Shown: positions 7,016-14,391, counted from the stretch's first letter. The stretch: DNA of 20,627 nt from Porphyromonadaceae bacterium (GCA_003517945.1 DOZP01000097.1:12807-33433); one strand, 5' to 3'. Made by a program: numbers and translations. Notes: generated by a model not told the origin, from the letters alone.

Positions 7016-8446
7016 ATGAAAAAGGCATTTACTCTTTTCTTTGTAACCACGATGTGTTTGCAGATGACATTTGCTCAGCATGAGCATTTTCAATCAACTG
7101 AGTATCAATATCCGACCGATCCGCTCGTTCGTGAAAAGCTCGATCAGTGGCAGGACCGGAAGTTCGGGATGATTATCCACTGGGGGATCTATGCCGTCCC
7201 CGGGATGATCGAATCGTGGGGAATCTGTTCCGAAGATTGGATCAGACGCGACAGTACTACTACCTACGAAGCGTTCAAACGTTGGTATTGGGATCTGGCT
7301 AACGAGTTTAATCCCGTACGGTTCGATCCCGACCAATGGGCGAAAGCGGCCGGCGATGCGGGGATGAATTACCTCGTGTTCACGACCAAGCACCACGATG
7401 GTTTCTGCCTGTTCGATTCCCGCGAGACCGACTACTCCATTGCCCAAGGGCCTTTCAAGGATCATCCCAAAGCTGATGTGGCGAAATATGTTTTCGAGGC
7501 ATTCCGTAACCGGGGTTTTATGATCGGGGCATACTTTTCAAAGCCTGACTGGCATTCGCAGTATTATTGGTGGGATAAATATGCTACGCCAGACCGCAAT
7601 GTGAATTATGATATTAATAAGAATCCGTGGCGTTGGGAGCGGTTTAAGGAATATACGCATAATCAGATCGGCGAATTAATGCAGCGTTACGGACAGATTG
7701 ATATTCTCTGGTTGGATGGCGGCTGGGTACGTCCGCTTGAAACCGTCACCGACGAAGTGCGTTCCTGGGGTGCGCGTATTCCCAAATCCGGTCAGGATAT
7801 TGACATGGCGCGTATGGTAGAGATGGCGCGGAAACATCAACCCGGGTTGTTAGTCGTTGACCGTACGGTACACGGTCCGTATGAGAATTACCAGACTCCG
7901 GAGCAACGCATACCCGACCGGCAATTGGATTATCCGTGGGAGTCGTGTATGACACTTGGGCACGCGTGGGGATATGCGAAAAACGAACGGTTGAAAACAT
8001 CGGCACAGGTGATTCACTCGCTTATTGAAATCGTGGCCAAAGGCGGGAGTCTGTTGTTAGGTGTAGGCCCTACGCCCGAAGGGTTGCTCACCGACGAGGC
8101 CGTACAGCGTCTGCATGAAATCGGCCAATGGACGAGCAAAAACGGGAAAGCGATTTACGGGACGCGTATTACGAAAACGTATCATGACGGTAATACCTGG
8201 TTTACACAAAGTAAGGACGGAAAGACGCTGTATGCGTTGCATTGCATCTCTCCCGAATCGCCTGTGACAAAAATAGAATGGACGGGCAACGAACCGGCAA
8301 AAGGGTCGAAGATTATTTGGTTGCATACCGGAAAACCTGTCCCATGGAAAAAAGCAGGGGACAAAACGGTGATTGAAATTCCTAAAAAGTTGCTTTCCGG
8401 TTTGCCGGCGCTGGCGTTTGAAATTCAACGGCCTGCCGTCCAATGA
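7016..8446 (+). CDS. secreted alpha-L-fucosidase, glycoside hydrolase family 29
   Basis: The 476-residue enzyme should release alpha-L-fucose from glycans by a retaining mechanism. It starts with a typical signal peptide (MKKAFTLFFV...TFA, likely cut after residue 20); no lipobox cysteine is present, so it is probably periplasmic. GH29 hallmarks are the early HWGIYAVPG (residues 55-63), the TKHHDGFCLFDS block (124-135), and LWLDGGW (231-237) where D234 is the expected nucleophile. The acid/base residue is not conserved across the family and is not assigned. A short beta-rich tail follows about residue 370. Base composition looks more GC-rich than the adjacent AraC genes, a possible sign of separate origin. 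The two upstream AraC regulators might control it; no polysaccharide-import SusC/SusD pair is present. Confidence 0.93.
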   Translation: MKKAFTLFFVTTMCLQMTFAQHEHFQSTEYQYPTDPLVREKLDQWQDRKFGMIIHWGIYAVPGMIESWGICSEDWIRRDSTTTYEAFKRWYWDLANEFNPVRFDPDQWAKAAGDAGMNYLVFTTKHHDGFCLFDSRETDYSIAQGPFKDHPKADVAKYVFEAFRNRGFMIGAYFSKPDWHSQYYWWDKYATPDRNVNYDINKNPWRWERFKEYTHNQIGELMQRYGQIDILWLDGGWVRPLETVTDEVRSWGARIPKSGQDIDMARMVEMARKHQPGLLVVDRTVHGPYENYQTPEQRIPDRQLDYPWESCMTLGHAWGYAKNERLKTSAQVIHSLIEIVAKGGSLLLGVGPTPEGLLTDEAVQRLHEIGQWTSKNGKAIYGTRITKTYHDGNTWFTQSKDGKTLYALHCISPESPVTKIEWTGNEPAKGSKIIWLHTGKPVPWKKAGDKTVIEIPKKLLSGLPALAFEIQRPAVQ

Positions 8447-8453
8447 TATTCTT

Positions 8454-9437
8454 TCATTCTTTATTATCTTTATTCAATATTCCTACATCTATCAAATTCG
8501 TACAGTTAAGTAAAATATCATCGGGAGCTACAAAAAAATTGCGGTTTGTCGACGAAAGCAATTTATGTATACCGGCTACCGGATCTTCAATCGCTTTGCC
8601 TTCTTTCAGAAAATACAAAGACGATACGATCGACATGGTTACGGAAGCAATCTGTTCAACCGGAACCATTTCTTCTTTCGTGTTTCGCTGAACGGTTTCA
8701 AGGCTTGAAATAAACTCCCGGGTAATTTCCGTTTCATTTTCCGTACCTGCATCCTTATATGCAAGATTTACTTCATTGACCAAATGTATATTTTTTAGTA
8801 ATAGGCTCAGTGGCGATTCGGCGTCGTTTTTCGCCATCTCAAACGAACCGTACCGGATGATAAGCTCGCTGAATGCCATATCATATTGCTCTCCGGCATC
8901 GGTGTAGCATTGTGCGGCAAACTGCGAACAAGTCATCGGATGTTTACCGGGATGTTTCCAATCCTGTGCCCATTTCATCAATATATTAGCCAGCATCACC
9001 ATAAACCGGTAGATGTGTTTATCAATATGAGTATACCGGTTACAGACGATCAACAGGCCCAACAATCCTAAATTAACAAACGGATAGGGGTTACTCTCAT
9101 TTACATATTTGTCTACAGCATGCAGAACAGGAGTAAGATCATCCGGTTTTTCATGCCTGCGTACATAGAATTCCGGTTCATCTTCCCGGAATACATCCAG
9201 TTTTTTAAAGGTTATCCCCGGCACATCCGCGTCAGCCACATACCGTTCTCCATCCTTATCGCCATAATAAATAGCGGCATGGCTCACATACCCTTTGGTT
9301 AAAGCAACGATAGCCTGTCCGATCCAGGCACCCTCCTTACCCCAGGGAGCCGGCGGGCATAAAAAAACATCTCCGGGTTTTAAATCATCGACCGTGATTT
9401 TTTTTGTCGGTAAATTTCGATTTTGCATACTCATCAT
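8454..9437 (-). CDS. permuted NlpC/P60-like (YiiX/YebB-type) cysteine hydrolase
   Basis: This 327-residue protein runs opposite to its neighbours; its stop lies 7 bases from the fucosidase stop. The N-terminal half has LKPGDVFLC (19-27), then VSHAAIYYG with candidate catalytic H53, and later PMTCSQFAAQCY with candidate nucleophile C170. His-before-Cys order is the mark of circularly permuted papain-fold hydrolases (YiiX/YebB, LRAT-like), which act as amidases, peptidases or acyltransferases. No signal peptide is seen, so the product is cytosolic unless delivered by another route. The last 130 residues are not recognised. It starts with three closely spaced Met codons (residues 1, 2, 4); the first is used here. 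Without an export signal and lying near an injection system, it is one candidate cargo, but a housekeeping role is equally possible. Confidence 0.7.
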   Translation of the reverse strand: MMSMQNRNLPTKKITVDDLKPGDVFLCPPAPWGKEGAWIGQAIVALTKGYVSHAAIYYGDKDGERYVADADVPGITFKKLDVFREDEPEFYVRRHEKPDDLTPVLHAVDKYVNESNPYPFVNLGLLGLLIVCNRYTHIDKHIYRFMVMLANILMKWAQDWKHPGKHPMTCSQFAAQCYTDAGEQYDMAFSELIIRYGSFEMAKNDAESPLSLLLKNIHLVNEVNLAYKDAGTENETEITREFISSLETVQRNTKEEMVPVEQIASVTMSIVSSLYFLKEGKAIEDPVAGIHKLLSSTNRNFFVAPDDILLNCTNLIDVGILNKDNKE

Positions 9438-9577
9438 AATTTTGATTTATAATTTGATAGCACTAAAATAGATAACTCAGATGATATATGCAAATCCCAT
9501 GCAAACTATTTATGCAAAAAAAATTGTCAGAACTTCTGCGTAGCATATCAGGACGCAAGAATGAATATTTATCAATT

Positions 9578-9612
9578 ATTGTTGCCTAAGTGAGCAACAA
9601 TCTATATCTTTG
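9578..9612 (+). promoter_or_regulatory. promoter with overlapping palindromic operator of the toxin-antitoxin operon
   Basis: ATTGTTGC (9578-9585) and GCAACAAT (9594-9601) form a perfect 8-bp inverted repeat with an 8-base spacer. TATCTTTG at 9605-9612 is a full -7 match, and the left arm contains TTG (9582-9584) 20 bases before it, the right spacing for -33. The palindrome therefore covers the promoter, as expected for an autoregulatory site of the antitoxin. The toxin ATG is 6 bases after the -7 element, so the mRNA is nearly leaderless. Confidence 0.7.
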
Positions 9613-9617
9613 CATGT

Positions 9618-9950
9618 ATGAAACGAAGAATAGTAGCATATAAAAATTATTTTAAGGATTTTTATGATAGTCTGGACACTCGAACACAGGAAAAAGTATT
9701 GTATATACTCACTTTACTGAAATCTCAAGATAGATTGCCCATGAAATTTATCAAAAGCATCCAAGATGGTTTATATGAACTCCGAATAGAATACAACAGT
9801 AACATCTATCGTTTGTTTTTCATTTTCGATGAAGGTAAGGTGGTTATACTATTTAATGGATTTCAAAAGAAAACAAAAAAAACGCCTAATGAAGAAATCA
9901 AAAAGGCAATTAAACTAAAAGAAGAATATTATGGAAGTAAAAGTAAATAG
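9618..9950 (+). CDS. higB: HigB/RelE-superfamily mRNA-interferase toxin
   Basis: The 110-residue basic protein has the phage Gp49/HigB-like pattern: FYDSLDTRTQEKVLYILTLL near the start, then LYELRIEYNSNIYRLFFIF, ILFNGFQKKTKKTP, and a terminal EEIKKAIKLKEEY helix. RelE-type toxins cut mRNA on the ribosome; the conserved ELR, YR and GFxKK positions are present, supporting an intact toxin. It precedes its antitoxin (toxin-first order, as in higBA) and overlaps it by 20 bases. Expression is probably held down by the antitoxin at the palindrome just upstream. Length is normal for the family. No frameshift is seen. Confidence 0.88.
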   Translation: MKRRIVAYKNYFKDFYDSLDTRTQEKVLYILTLLKSQDRLPMKFIKSIQDGLYELRIEYNSNIYRLFFIFDEGKVVILFNGFQKKTKKTPNEEIKKAIKLKEEYYGSKSK

Positions 9951-10236
9951 TGATCTTTTTGATGTAGACGCTCTGATAGATGAGCGTTTTGGTAAAGAGG
10001 GTACACGATCTCGTCTTGAAGCCGAAGAGAAGGCTTATGCCTTTTATACAGGTCAAATAATAGAAGATGCGAGAAAGAAAGCCAAACTAACCCAGGCAGA
10101 ACTTGCACGCCGCATTGGTTCTAATCGTTCTTACATATCTAGGGTAGAAAGCGGACAGACCGAACCCAAAGTTTCTACATTTTACAGGATAATGAATGCG
10201 TTGGGATGTAACATTGAATTAACAATGGTATTGTAA
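9931..10236 (+). CDS. higA: HigA-like XRE-family antitoxin
   Basis: This 101-residue protein has an acidic N-terminal part (1-40) that likely wraps the toxin, followed by an XRE helix-turn-helix (about 44-97) with KLTQAELARRIGSNRSYISR and VESGQTEPKVSTFYRIMNAL. It neutralises the toxin and should bind the inverted repeat at 9578-9601 to repress the pair. The start at 9931 lies inside the toxin frame, 20 bases before its stop, indicating translational coupling. Length and order match Bacteroidota higBA-type modules. Confidence 0.9.
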   Translation: MEVKVNSDLFDVDALIDERFGKEGTRSRLEAEEKAYAFYTGQIIEDARKKAKLTQAELARRIGSNRSYISRVESGQTEPKVSTFYRIMNALGCNIELTMVL

Positions 10237-10287
10237 TTTTCCATTTACAGAATAAACAGATACAGACCTATTAGGATTTTTATTTGT

Positions 10288-10305
10288 AAGAAAATTTATT
10301 TTCTT
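10288..10305. terminator. AT-rich hairpin between convergent genes
   Basis: AAGAAAA and TTTTCTT pair as a 7-bp stem around a TTTA loop, between the end of the toxin-antitoxin pair and the end of the minus-strand FRG fragment. The stem is almost all A-T and lacks a clean U-tract, so it is only a possible bidirectional terminator. Confidence 0.3.
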
Positions 10306-10374
10306 TATAACCCATTCAGGATTTTCTTCTCCACAAAAGTACAAACAACTTTCACTGCTGTTTCTATGGCATTA

Positions 10375-10629
10375 CTACTGCCATTTCATAAAACTACTTG
10401 TTAGTTTCAAATGACTATTTATAAGACACTCTTTAAATTCTTCCGGATTGTGGGAAACAAGTTCCTTAAAGAGAATGTCTTCTGATTTAATCCAATTGCC
10501 TTCTCTATATATTGATGGTTGTATTGAGAACGACTCCAATGAATGTCCTCTGAAAAAATAAACAAAATCTTTATCCTGCTCCAATTTTTGGATTTGCTGA
10601 ATAAAACTCAAAACCGTTTTTATCTTCAT
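10375..10629 (-). pseudogene. N-terminal fragment of an FRG-domain protein
   Basis: The 84-residue product carries the FRG-domain opening: VYFFRGHSLESFSIQPSIYR (residues 23-42), matching the F-R-G motif and the following P-S-I-Y-R. Intact FRG proteins continue through an E-x-x-L-L helix and a conserved HYGLPTRLLDWT block to about 200-350 residues; here the frame ends at MKWQ with two consecutive stop codons before that block. It is therefore truncated. Sequence beyond the stop on this strand shows no clear FRG continuation. The domain occurs in toxin and phage-defence settings, but its activity is not established. A -7 element lies upstream at 10696-10703, so the remnant may still be transcribed. 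Confidence 0.6.
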
Positions 10630-10695
10630 AACATTTTTAATTTAATAAATAACTTTTCATAATTACATTAGTTATATTTACAGATATATTTTTCG

Positions 10696-10703
10696 CAAAT
10701 ATA
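10696..10703 (-). promoter_or_regulatory. -7 promoter element for the FRG fragment
   Basis: On the minus strand this reads TATATTTG, a TAnnTTTG match, with a leader of about 60 bases to the ATG at 10629. No clear -33 TTG is seen. Confidence 0.4.
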
Positions 10704-10883
10704 ATAATATCCTACTTGTTATAAACATTTTTTTAGAATTTATTTTAACAGCATAAAAACTAAAATATAAAAATGATTACTTATGAACAAATCCGACAAG
10801 CTATTTTTCTATGAATACATCAAGTAAATTGAAATAACAGGAAAACAACATAATCAATAATACAATCCATATTTTTTTGTAAA
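10704..10883. other. AT-rich spacer with very short frames
   Basis: This stretch is strongly AT-rich. It holds two tiny overlapping frames, a 13-codon one from 10773 and a 14-codon one from 10783 (MNKSDKLFFYEYIK), which look like the start of a lost gene. I see no RNA gene, repeat or intact coding region. Confidence 0.4.
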
Positions 10884-10994
10884 ATGGCAGAAGAAATAAT
10901 TTATATTGAAACTAAACAACTTAAACAAGTAAAAATATTTCCAATCGGACAAAAATGTTACAATATGCACATTGGTACACCGGAAACATATTGA
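10884..10994 (+). CDS. 36-codon open frame just before the injection operon (doubtful, possibly a truncated gene)
   Basis: ATG at 10884 encodes MAEEIIYIETKQLKQVKIFP and sixteen more residues to TGA at 10992-10994. The opening looks like a genuine protein N-terminus, with alternating hydrophobic residues, but I recognise no family. It ends a few bases before the -7 element of the eCIS operon. It could be a small gene, or the start of a gene interrupted when this region was rearranged. No good upstream promoter is seen. Confidence 0.3.
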   Translation: MAEEIIYIETKQLKQVKIFPIGQKCYNMHIGTPETY

Positions 10995-10999
10995 TCTTC

Positions 11000-11007
11000 T
11001 ATTTTTG
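11000..11007 (+). promoter_or_regulatory. predicted promoter -7 element of the injection-system operon
   Basis: TATTTTTG matches TAnnTTTG and lies 33 bases before the first ATG at 11041, giving a leader of roughly 25 bases. A TTG at 10972-10974 is 25 bases upstream, longer than the usual 19-21, so basal activity may be weak. It is the only promoter-like element seen ahead of the eleven-gene run. Confidence 0.45.
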
Positions 11008-11040
11008 TACAGGCTCAATCCCTACGGATAAATTTACACT

Positions 11041-11598
11041 ATGATATATAAGACCCTCTACACTTTCAGACTATTGCTGAACGATTATTTAAAGCAATCA
11101 TTCGGATTAACACAGGATATCGCTTTTTTATGTCCTGTCAAAGATTCGGAAAAAGCGCTTTCAAACAACAAAATCAACATCACATTGGTCAATGTGGAAA
11201 GAGAAACCGGAAGAGGGATTCAGTTTAAGTATACAAATACAGACAGTAACCATTCACGCAAAACAAGCCCTGCCTGGCAACTCAGCATATATGTATTGAT
11301 TTCGGCTGTTTTTTCGGAAAAACAATACGAAGAATCTTTACAGATACTTTCGGGCATACTATCTTTCCTTCAGACAAACAACCTGCTGACCGTTCAGGAC
11401 GCCGAAACACCCGTATCCATAGAACCGGTCAATTTGTCATTTCAGGAACTGTCAAACCTCTGGAGTATCTGTGGCGGAAACTACTATCCTTCCCTGTTAT
11501 GCAAAATAAGGGTGCTTACAGTCGATGAACAGGAAATATCCGGTATGTCAGCCGTTATCGGAAAGCCGGAAGTTGAAACAAAAAAAAGTGAAACATGA
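11041..11598 (+). CDS. DUF4255 (Pvc16-like) eCIS protein
   Basis: This 185-residue protein opens the operon. It has the DUF4255 build: an N-terminal helix with LNDYLKQSFGL, a segment ending KINITLVNVERETG, a central AWQLSIYVLISAVF strand-helix, and a C-terminal LSNLWSICGGNYYPSLLCKIRV block, which matches the typical WxxxGxxxxPSxxYxVR pattern. In Afp/PVC particles the corresponding protein (Pvc16/Afp16) caps or terminates the tube at the end far from the baseplate. Genes of this family are usually near the end of PVC loci but often lead the operon in Bacteroidota. The next gene overlaps by four bases (ATGA), so the two are translationally coupled. The lysine-rich tail after residue 170 is probably disordered. 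Confidence 0.85.
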   Translation: MIYKTLYTFRLLLNDYLKQSFGLTQDIAFLCPVKDSEKALSNNKINITLVNVERETGRGIQFKYTNTDSNHSRKTSPAWQLSIYVLISAVFSEKQYEESLQILSGILSFLQTNNLLTVQDAETPVSIEPVNLSFQELSNLWSICGGNYYPSLLCKIRVLTVDEQEISGMSAVIGKPEVETKKSET

Positions 11599-12326
11599 AC
11601 TATAAAGTCTGGATAACGATTACGATCACGCATGGTTTCTATCATTCGGAAAACTGCGGGGTTGTGCTGAAAGAAACGGAAAGGTCGGCTTTGCTGATAA
11701 GGAAAGCGGGGTTGTTATTCCGGCGACAGAGTCCCGTTAAATGGGTATTATTAAAAAACGAAACCGAAAAAGGAATGATCAATCACACCGACTTAATACT
11801 AAAAGAAGGAAACTTCACGCTCGATTTCAACCTGATACCGGATACAGTCGGTTTTTATTATTTTACAGACCTGAAAAAACAAAGCGTAGAAGGAGACGGA
11901 TGGGTATTACAGACTTCAAAAGACGGCTATACGGACAAAATTAATTTCCGGATTGCCGTCACGCCCGGCTTATCGGACAACACAAAAGATATCCGCATCA
12001 ACATACCCAACCGCAACGCGTTCTGGGAATTTATACTTATTCCTAAACACAGTCAGGTAGCGGAACCACCCGTGCTGCGGGAAAACACCGGAAAACTAAA
12101 TTTCTCCGCTCCTGAAAAAATCCGGCTTCCCGGAGAAGTAGAGGCGTATCGCTGCGTAACGGAAACACAGGTTCCAATGAAAGAAATTTATGATTCCAGG
12201 ATAAGCCTGTGGATAAAAAGGGAAAAAGGAGAAATGCTGTTGAGTAACCGGATTCCTCTTCCGCAGCCGGATTCGGTGTCTGTAACAAACCCCCAAGAAA
12301 TGATAACAACTTATTTTTATTTTTAA
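11595..12326 (+). CDS. uncharacterised second gene of the eCIS operon
   Basis: The 243-residue product is not recognised from sequence. It has no signal peptide or membrane helix and looks all-beta in its first two thirds (ITITITHGFY, LDFNLIPDTVGFYYF, INFRIAVTPG). The second third has NRNAFWEFILIPKHS, followed by a linker and a final beta-rich part with YDSRISLWIKRE and a proline-containing tail ending TTYFYF. It overlaps the DUF4255 gene by four bases and ends 18 bases before the sheath gene, so it is inside the structural operon. Position suggests a particle component at the capped end or an assembly factor; this is inference. It may be a conserved gene of Bacteroidota injection systems, but I cannot confirm it. 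Confidence 0.75.
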   Translation: MNYKVWITITITHGFYHSENCGVVLKETERSALLIRKAGLLFRRQSPVKWVLLKNETEKGMINHTDLILKEGNFTLDFNLIPDTVGFYYFTDLKKQSVEGDGWVLQTSKDGYTDKINFRIAVTPGLSDNTKDIRINIPNRNAFWEFILIPKHSQVAEPPVLRENTGKLNFSAPEKIRLPGEVEAYRCVTETQVPMKEIYDSRISLWIKREKGEMLLSNRIPLPQPDSVSVTNPQEMITTYFYF

Positions 12327-12330
12327 TTTA
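12321..12330 (+). promoter_or_regulatory. AT-rich translation leader of the sheath gene
   Basis: The decamer TTTTAATTTA lies 14 bases before the sheath ATG and recurs before the tube-1 gene. Bacteroidota mRNAs favour A/T-rich leaders over Shine-Dalgarno pairing, so this may support high translation. Confidence 0.35.
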
Positions 12331-12344
12331 ATATCTACATCACT

Positions 12345-13847
12345 ATGGCAGCAATGAAAACACCCGGAGTGTACATCGTTGAGAAGAATGCATTTCCGAA
12401 TTCAGTCGTAGAAGTCGCTACGGCAGTCCCGGCTTTCATCGGATATACGGAGAAAGCGCTTAACGGGAACAAGTCATTGACAAACACGCCCTGGAGGATC
12501 TCATCCATGGCTGAGTATCATTCGTATTTCGGAGGGGTTCCTACCCCGTTATTCGGAATCAATCCGGAAGAAAACGATGGATACAGCGTAATGTACGAAA
12601 GAAAACATACGCTGTATTACCACATGTTGTTTTTCTTTTCGAACGGAGGAGGCCCTTGCTATATCATTTCGGCCGGAAGTTACAATGACGAACCGGATCC
12701 CGGCAATTTAACCAAAGGAATCGAAACATTACTGAAAGAACAGGAACCGACCATGGTGGTCATACCGGAAGCTGTTAACCTGGACGAAGCGTCCTGCACA
12801 AAAGTACAGGAAGCCATGATCAAACATTGCGGTTACGATATGAAAAACAGGGTAGCTATCTTCGATGTCTTTAACGGAGATAAAACAAGAAAAGATGAAA
12901 ATGCCGGGGATGTTATAACTAAATTCAGGGAAGCGATCGGAAGTAATTACCTGGACTACGGGGCGGCATACTATCCGTGGGTAAACACATCTATTCTACA
13001 GGAATCCGATATTACCCTGCTGAATATAAAAGAAGACTCATTTGAATTGTTAAAAACCTTACTGACCGGAGAACTGGACAAAATGTTCCCGCAGTCCGAT
13101 ATAGAGAGCGAACAAAAAAAGGCGGAAGAAAAAAAGGCATTATACATTGAAATATTTGAAAAAATAGTTGCCGGAACAGATAAAAACATACTGTTGGAAA
13201 TCCACAAATCACTCCGAACCATCTGTCCGCTCTACAGGGGGATCCTGAAAGACGCCTTGCAAACAATCAATTGTTTACCGGTTTCCGCCGCCATGGCCGG
13301 AATCTATACGATGGTAGATAATACACGCGGCGTATGGAAAGCGCCGGCCAATGTAAGTATTGCGAATGTGGTGAGCCCGACGGTCAATCTGACCCATGAA
13401 GACCAGGAGGACCTCAATGTGCCATTGAACGGAAAAGCGATCAATGCCATCCGTTTATTTACAGGAGAAGGGATCAAAGTCTGGGGAGCGCGTACGTTGG
13501 ATGGCAATTCACTGGATTGGCGGTATATTAATGTCCGCCGGACAATGATTATGCTGGAAGAATCCATCAAAAACGCAGCACGGGCTTACGTATTCGATCC
13601 GAACGTATCGAACACCTGGGTGAATGTAAAAAGTATGATCAGTAACTTCCTGAACGGGATCTGGAAACGCGGAGGACTTGCCGGAGCCGTGCCCGATGAT
13701 GCATACAGCGTACATGTGGGACTGGGCGAAACCATGACACCCGAAGATATACTGGAAGGTATTATGCGGATTACCGTGCTGGTCGCGATCACCCGTCCCG
13801 CTGAATTTATCGAGATCACATTCCAGCAACAAATGCAGAAAAGCTGA
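12345..13847 (+). CDS. contractile tail sheath protein (Pvc2/Afp2-like)
   Basis: The 500-residue subunit forms the outer cylinder whose contraction drives the inner tube. It shows the family opening KTPGVYIVEKNAFPNSVVEV (residues 5-24) with AVPAFIGYT just after, a central AYYPWVNTS (208-216), GVWKAPAN (329-336), and the C-terminal core with GIKVWGARTLDG (377-388) and YINVRRTMIMLEESI (395-409). These are the conserved features of phage and eCIS sheaths. A lysine/glutamate-rich insertion at about 225-300 is probably exposed on the surface. Only one sheath gene is present here, whereas PVC/Afp loci carry three. It has its own AT-rich leader, 18 bases after the preceding stop, consistent with high output. 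Confidence 0.96.
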   Translation: MAAMKTPGVYIVEKNAFPNSVVEVATAVPAFIGYTEKALNGNKSLTNTPWRISSMAEYHSYFGGVPTPLFGINPEENDGYSVMYERKHTLYYHMLFFFSNGGGPCYIISAGSYNDEPDPGNLTKGIETLLKEQEPTMVVIPEAVNLDEASCTKVQEAMIKHCGYDMKNRVAIFDVFNGDKTRKDENAGDVITKFREAIGSNYLDYGAAYYPWVNTSILQESDITLLNIKEDSFELLKTLLTGELDKMFPQSDIESEQKKAEEKKALYIEIFEKIVAGTDKNILLEIHKSLRTICPLYRGILKDALQTINCLPVSAAMAGIYTMVDNTRGVWKAPANVSIANVVSPTVNLTHEDQEDLNVPLNGKAINAIRLFTGEGIKVWGARTLDGNSLDWRYINVRRTMIMLEESIKNAARAYVFDPNVSNTWVNVKSMISNFLNGIWKRGGLAGAVPDDAYSVHVGLGETMTPEDILEGIMRITVLVAITRPAEFIEITFQQQMQKS

Positions 13848-13855
13848 TTATTAAC

Positions 13856-13865
13856 TTTTAATTTA
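13856..13865 (+). promoter_or_regulatory. AT-rich translation leader of the tube-1 gene
   Basis: TTTTAATTTA, identical to the decamer before the sheath gene, lies seven bases before the tube-1 ATG at 13873. Shared use ahead of the two most abundant subunits is suggestive. Confidence 0.35.
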
Positions 13866-13872
13866 TAAAATC

Positions 13873-14316
13873 ATGGCAGGAGAATCACAAGATAAAGTAT
13901 GGCCGTTACCAAAGTTTTACTTTCAGGTTAAAATAGGAGATAACGAAGGTGCGTTTCAGGAAGTTTCAGGACTGGACATGGAAGCGCAGGTAATAGAATA
14001 CAGGCATGGGAACAGTCCCGAATTTTCAACAATCAAAATGCCCGGTATAAAGAAATACAGCAATGTAACGCTGAAAAAAGGCGTATTCAAAGATGATAAA
14101 TCATACTGGGATTGGTTCAACAAGATCAAAATGAATACGATCGAACGGTTGACCGTCACGATAAGCCTTTTGGATGAAGGAGGAGCCGCCGTACAGACCT
14201 GGACATTAAAAAACGCATGGCCCACAAAAATTACCGGTACGGACATGAAATCCGACGGCAATGAAGTGGCCGTCGAAACGCTCGAAATCGCCCACGAAGG
14301 GGTAACGATCGGCTAA
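13873..14316 (+). CDS. major inner tube protein (gp19/Hcp-like, Pvc1/Afp1-like)
   Basis: This 147-residue protein builds the inner tube inside the sheath. It has the T4 gp19-like pattern: FYFQVKIG near the N-terminus, FQEVSGLDMEAQVIEYRHG (28-46), GIKKYSNVTLKKGVF, YWDWFNKIK, and the final VAVETLEIAHEGVTIG strand. Length (about 145) is typical of eCIS tubes. It begins 25 bases after the sheath stop with the same AT-rich leader as the sheath. The 75-base gap to the second tube gene holds a GC-rich hairpin, which might separate high and low output. It lacks the proline-rich extension seen in tube 2, so it should be the abundant form. Confidence 0.96.
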   Translation: MAGESQDKVWPLPKFYFQVKIGDNEGAFQEVSGLDMEAQVIEYRHGNSPEFSTIKMPGIKKYSNVTLKKGVFKDDKSYWDWFNKIKMNTIERLTVTISLLDEGGAAVQTWTLKNAWPTKITGTDMKSDGNEVAVETLEIAHEGVTIG

Positions 14317-14343
14317 GCATCTAACAAATATATCACAAAAGAA

Positions 14344-14363
14344 ACGGGGAAATAGACTCCCGT
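14344..14363 (+). other. GC-rich hairpin between the two tube genes
   Basis: ACGGG and CCCGT pair, with a flanking G-T pair, as a 5-6-bp stem around an 8-base loop. No T-run follows, so it is not a classical terminator. It may protect the 3' end of the sheath/tube-1 message or reduce downstream output. Confidence 0.4.
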
Positions 14364-14391
14364 CATAATCACATTTAACCGGATTGCGAAT

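Noticed and set aside
8443..8691. Plus-strand frame following the fucosidase
   Set aside because: It is antisense to the C-terminal part of the cysteine hydrolase, has no family resemblance, and its start overlaps the fucosidase stop by chance.
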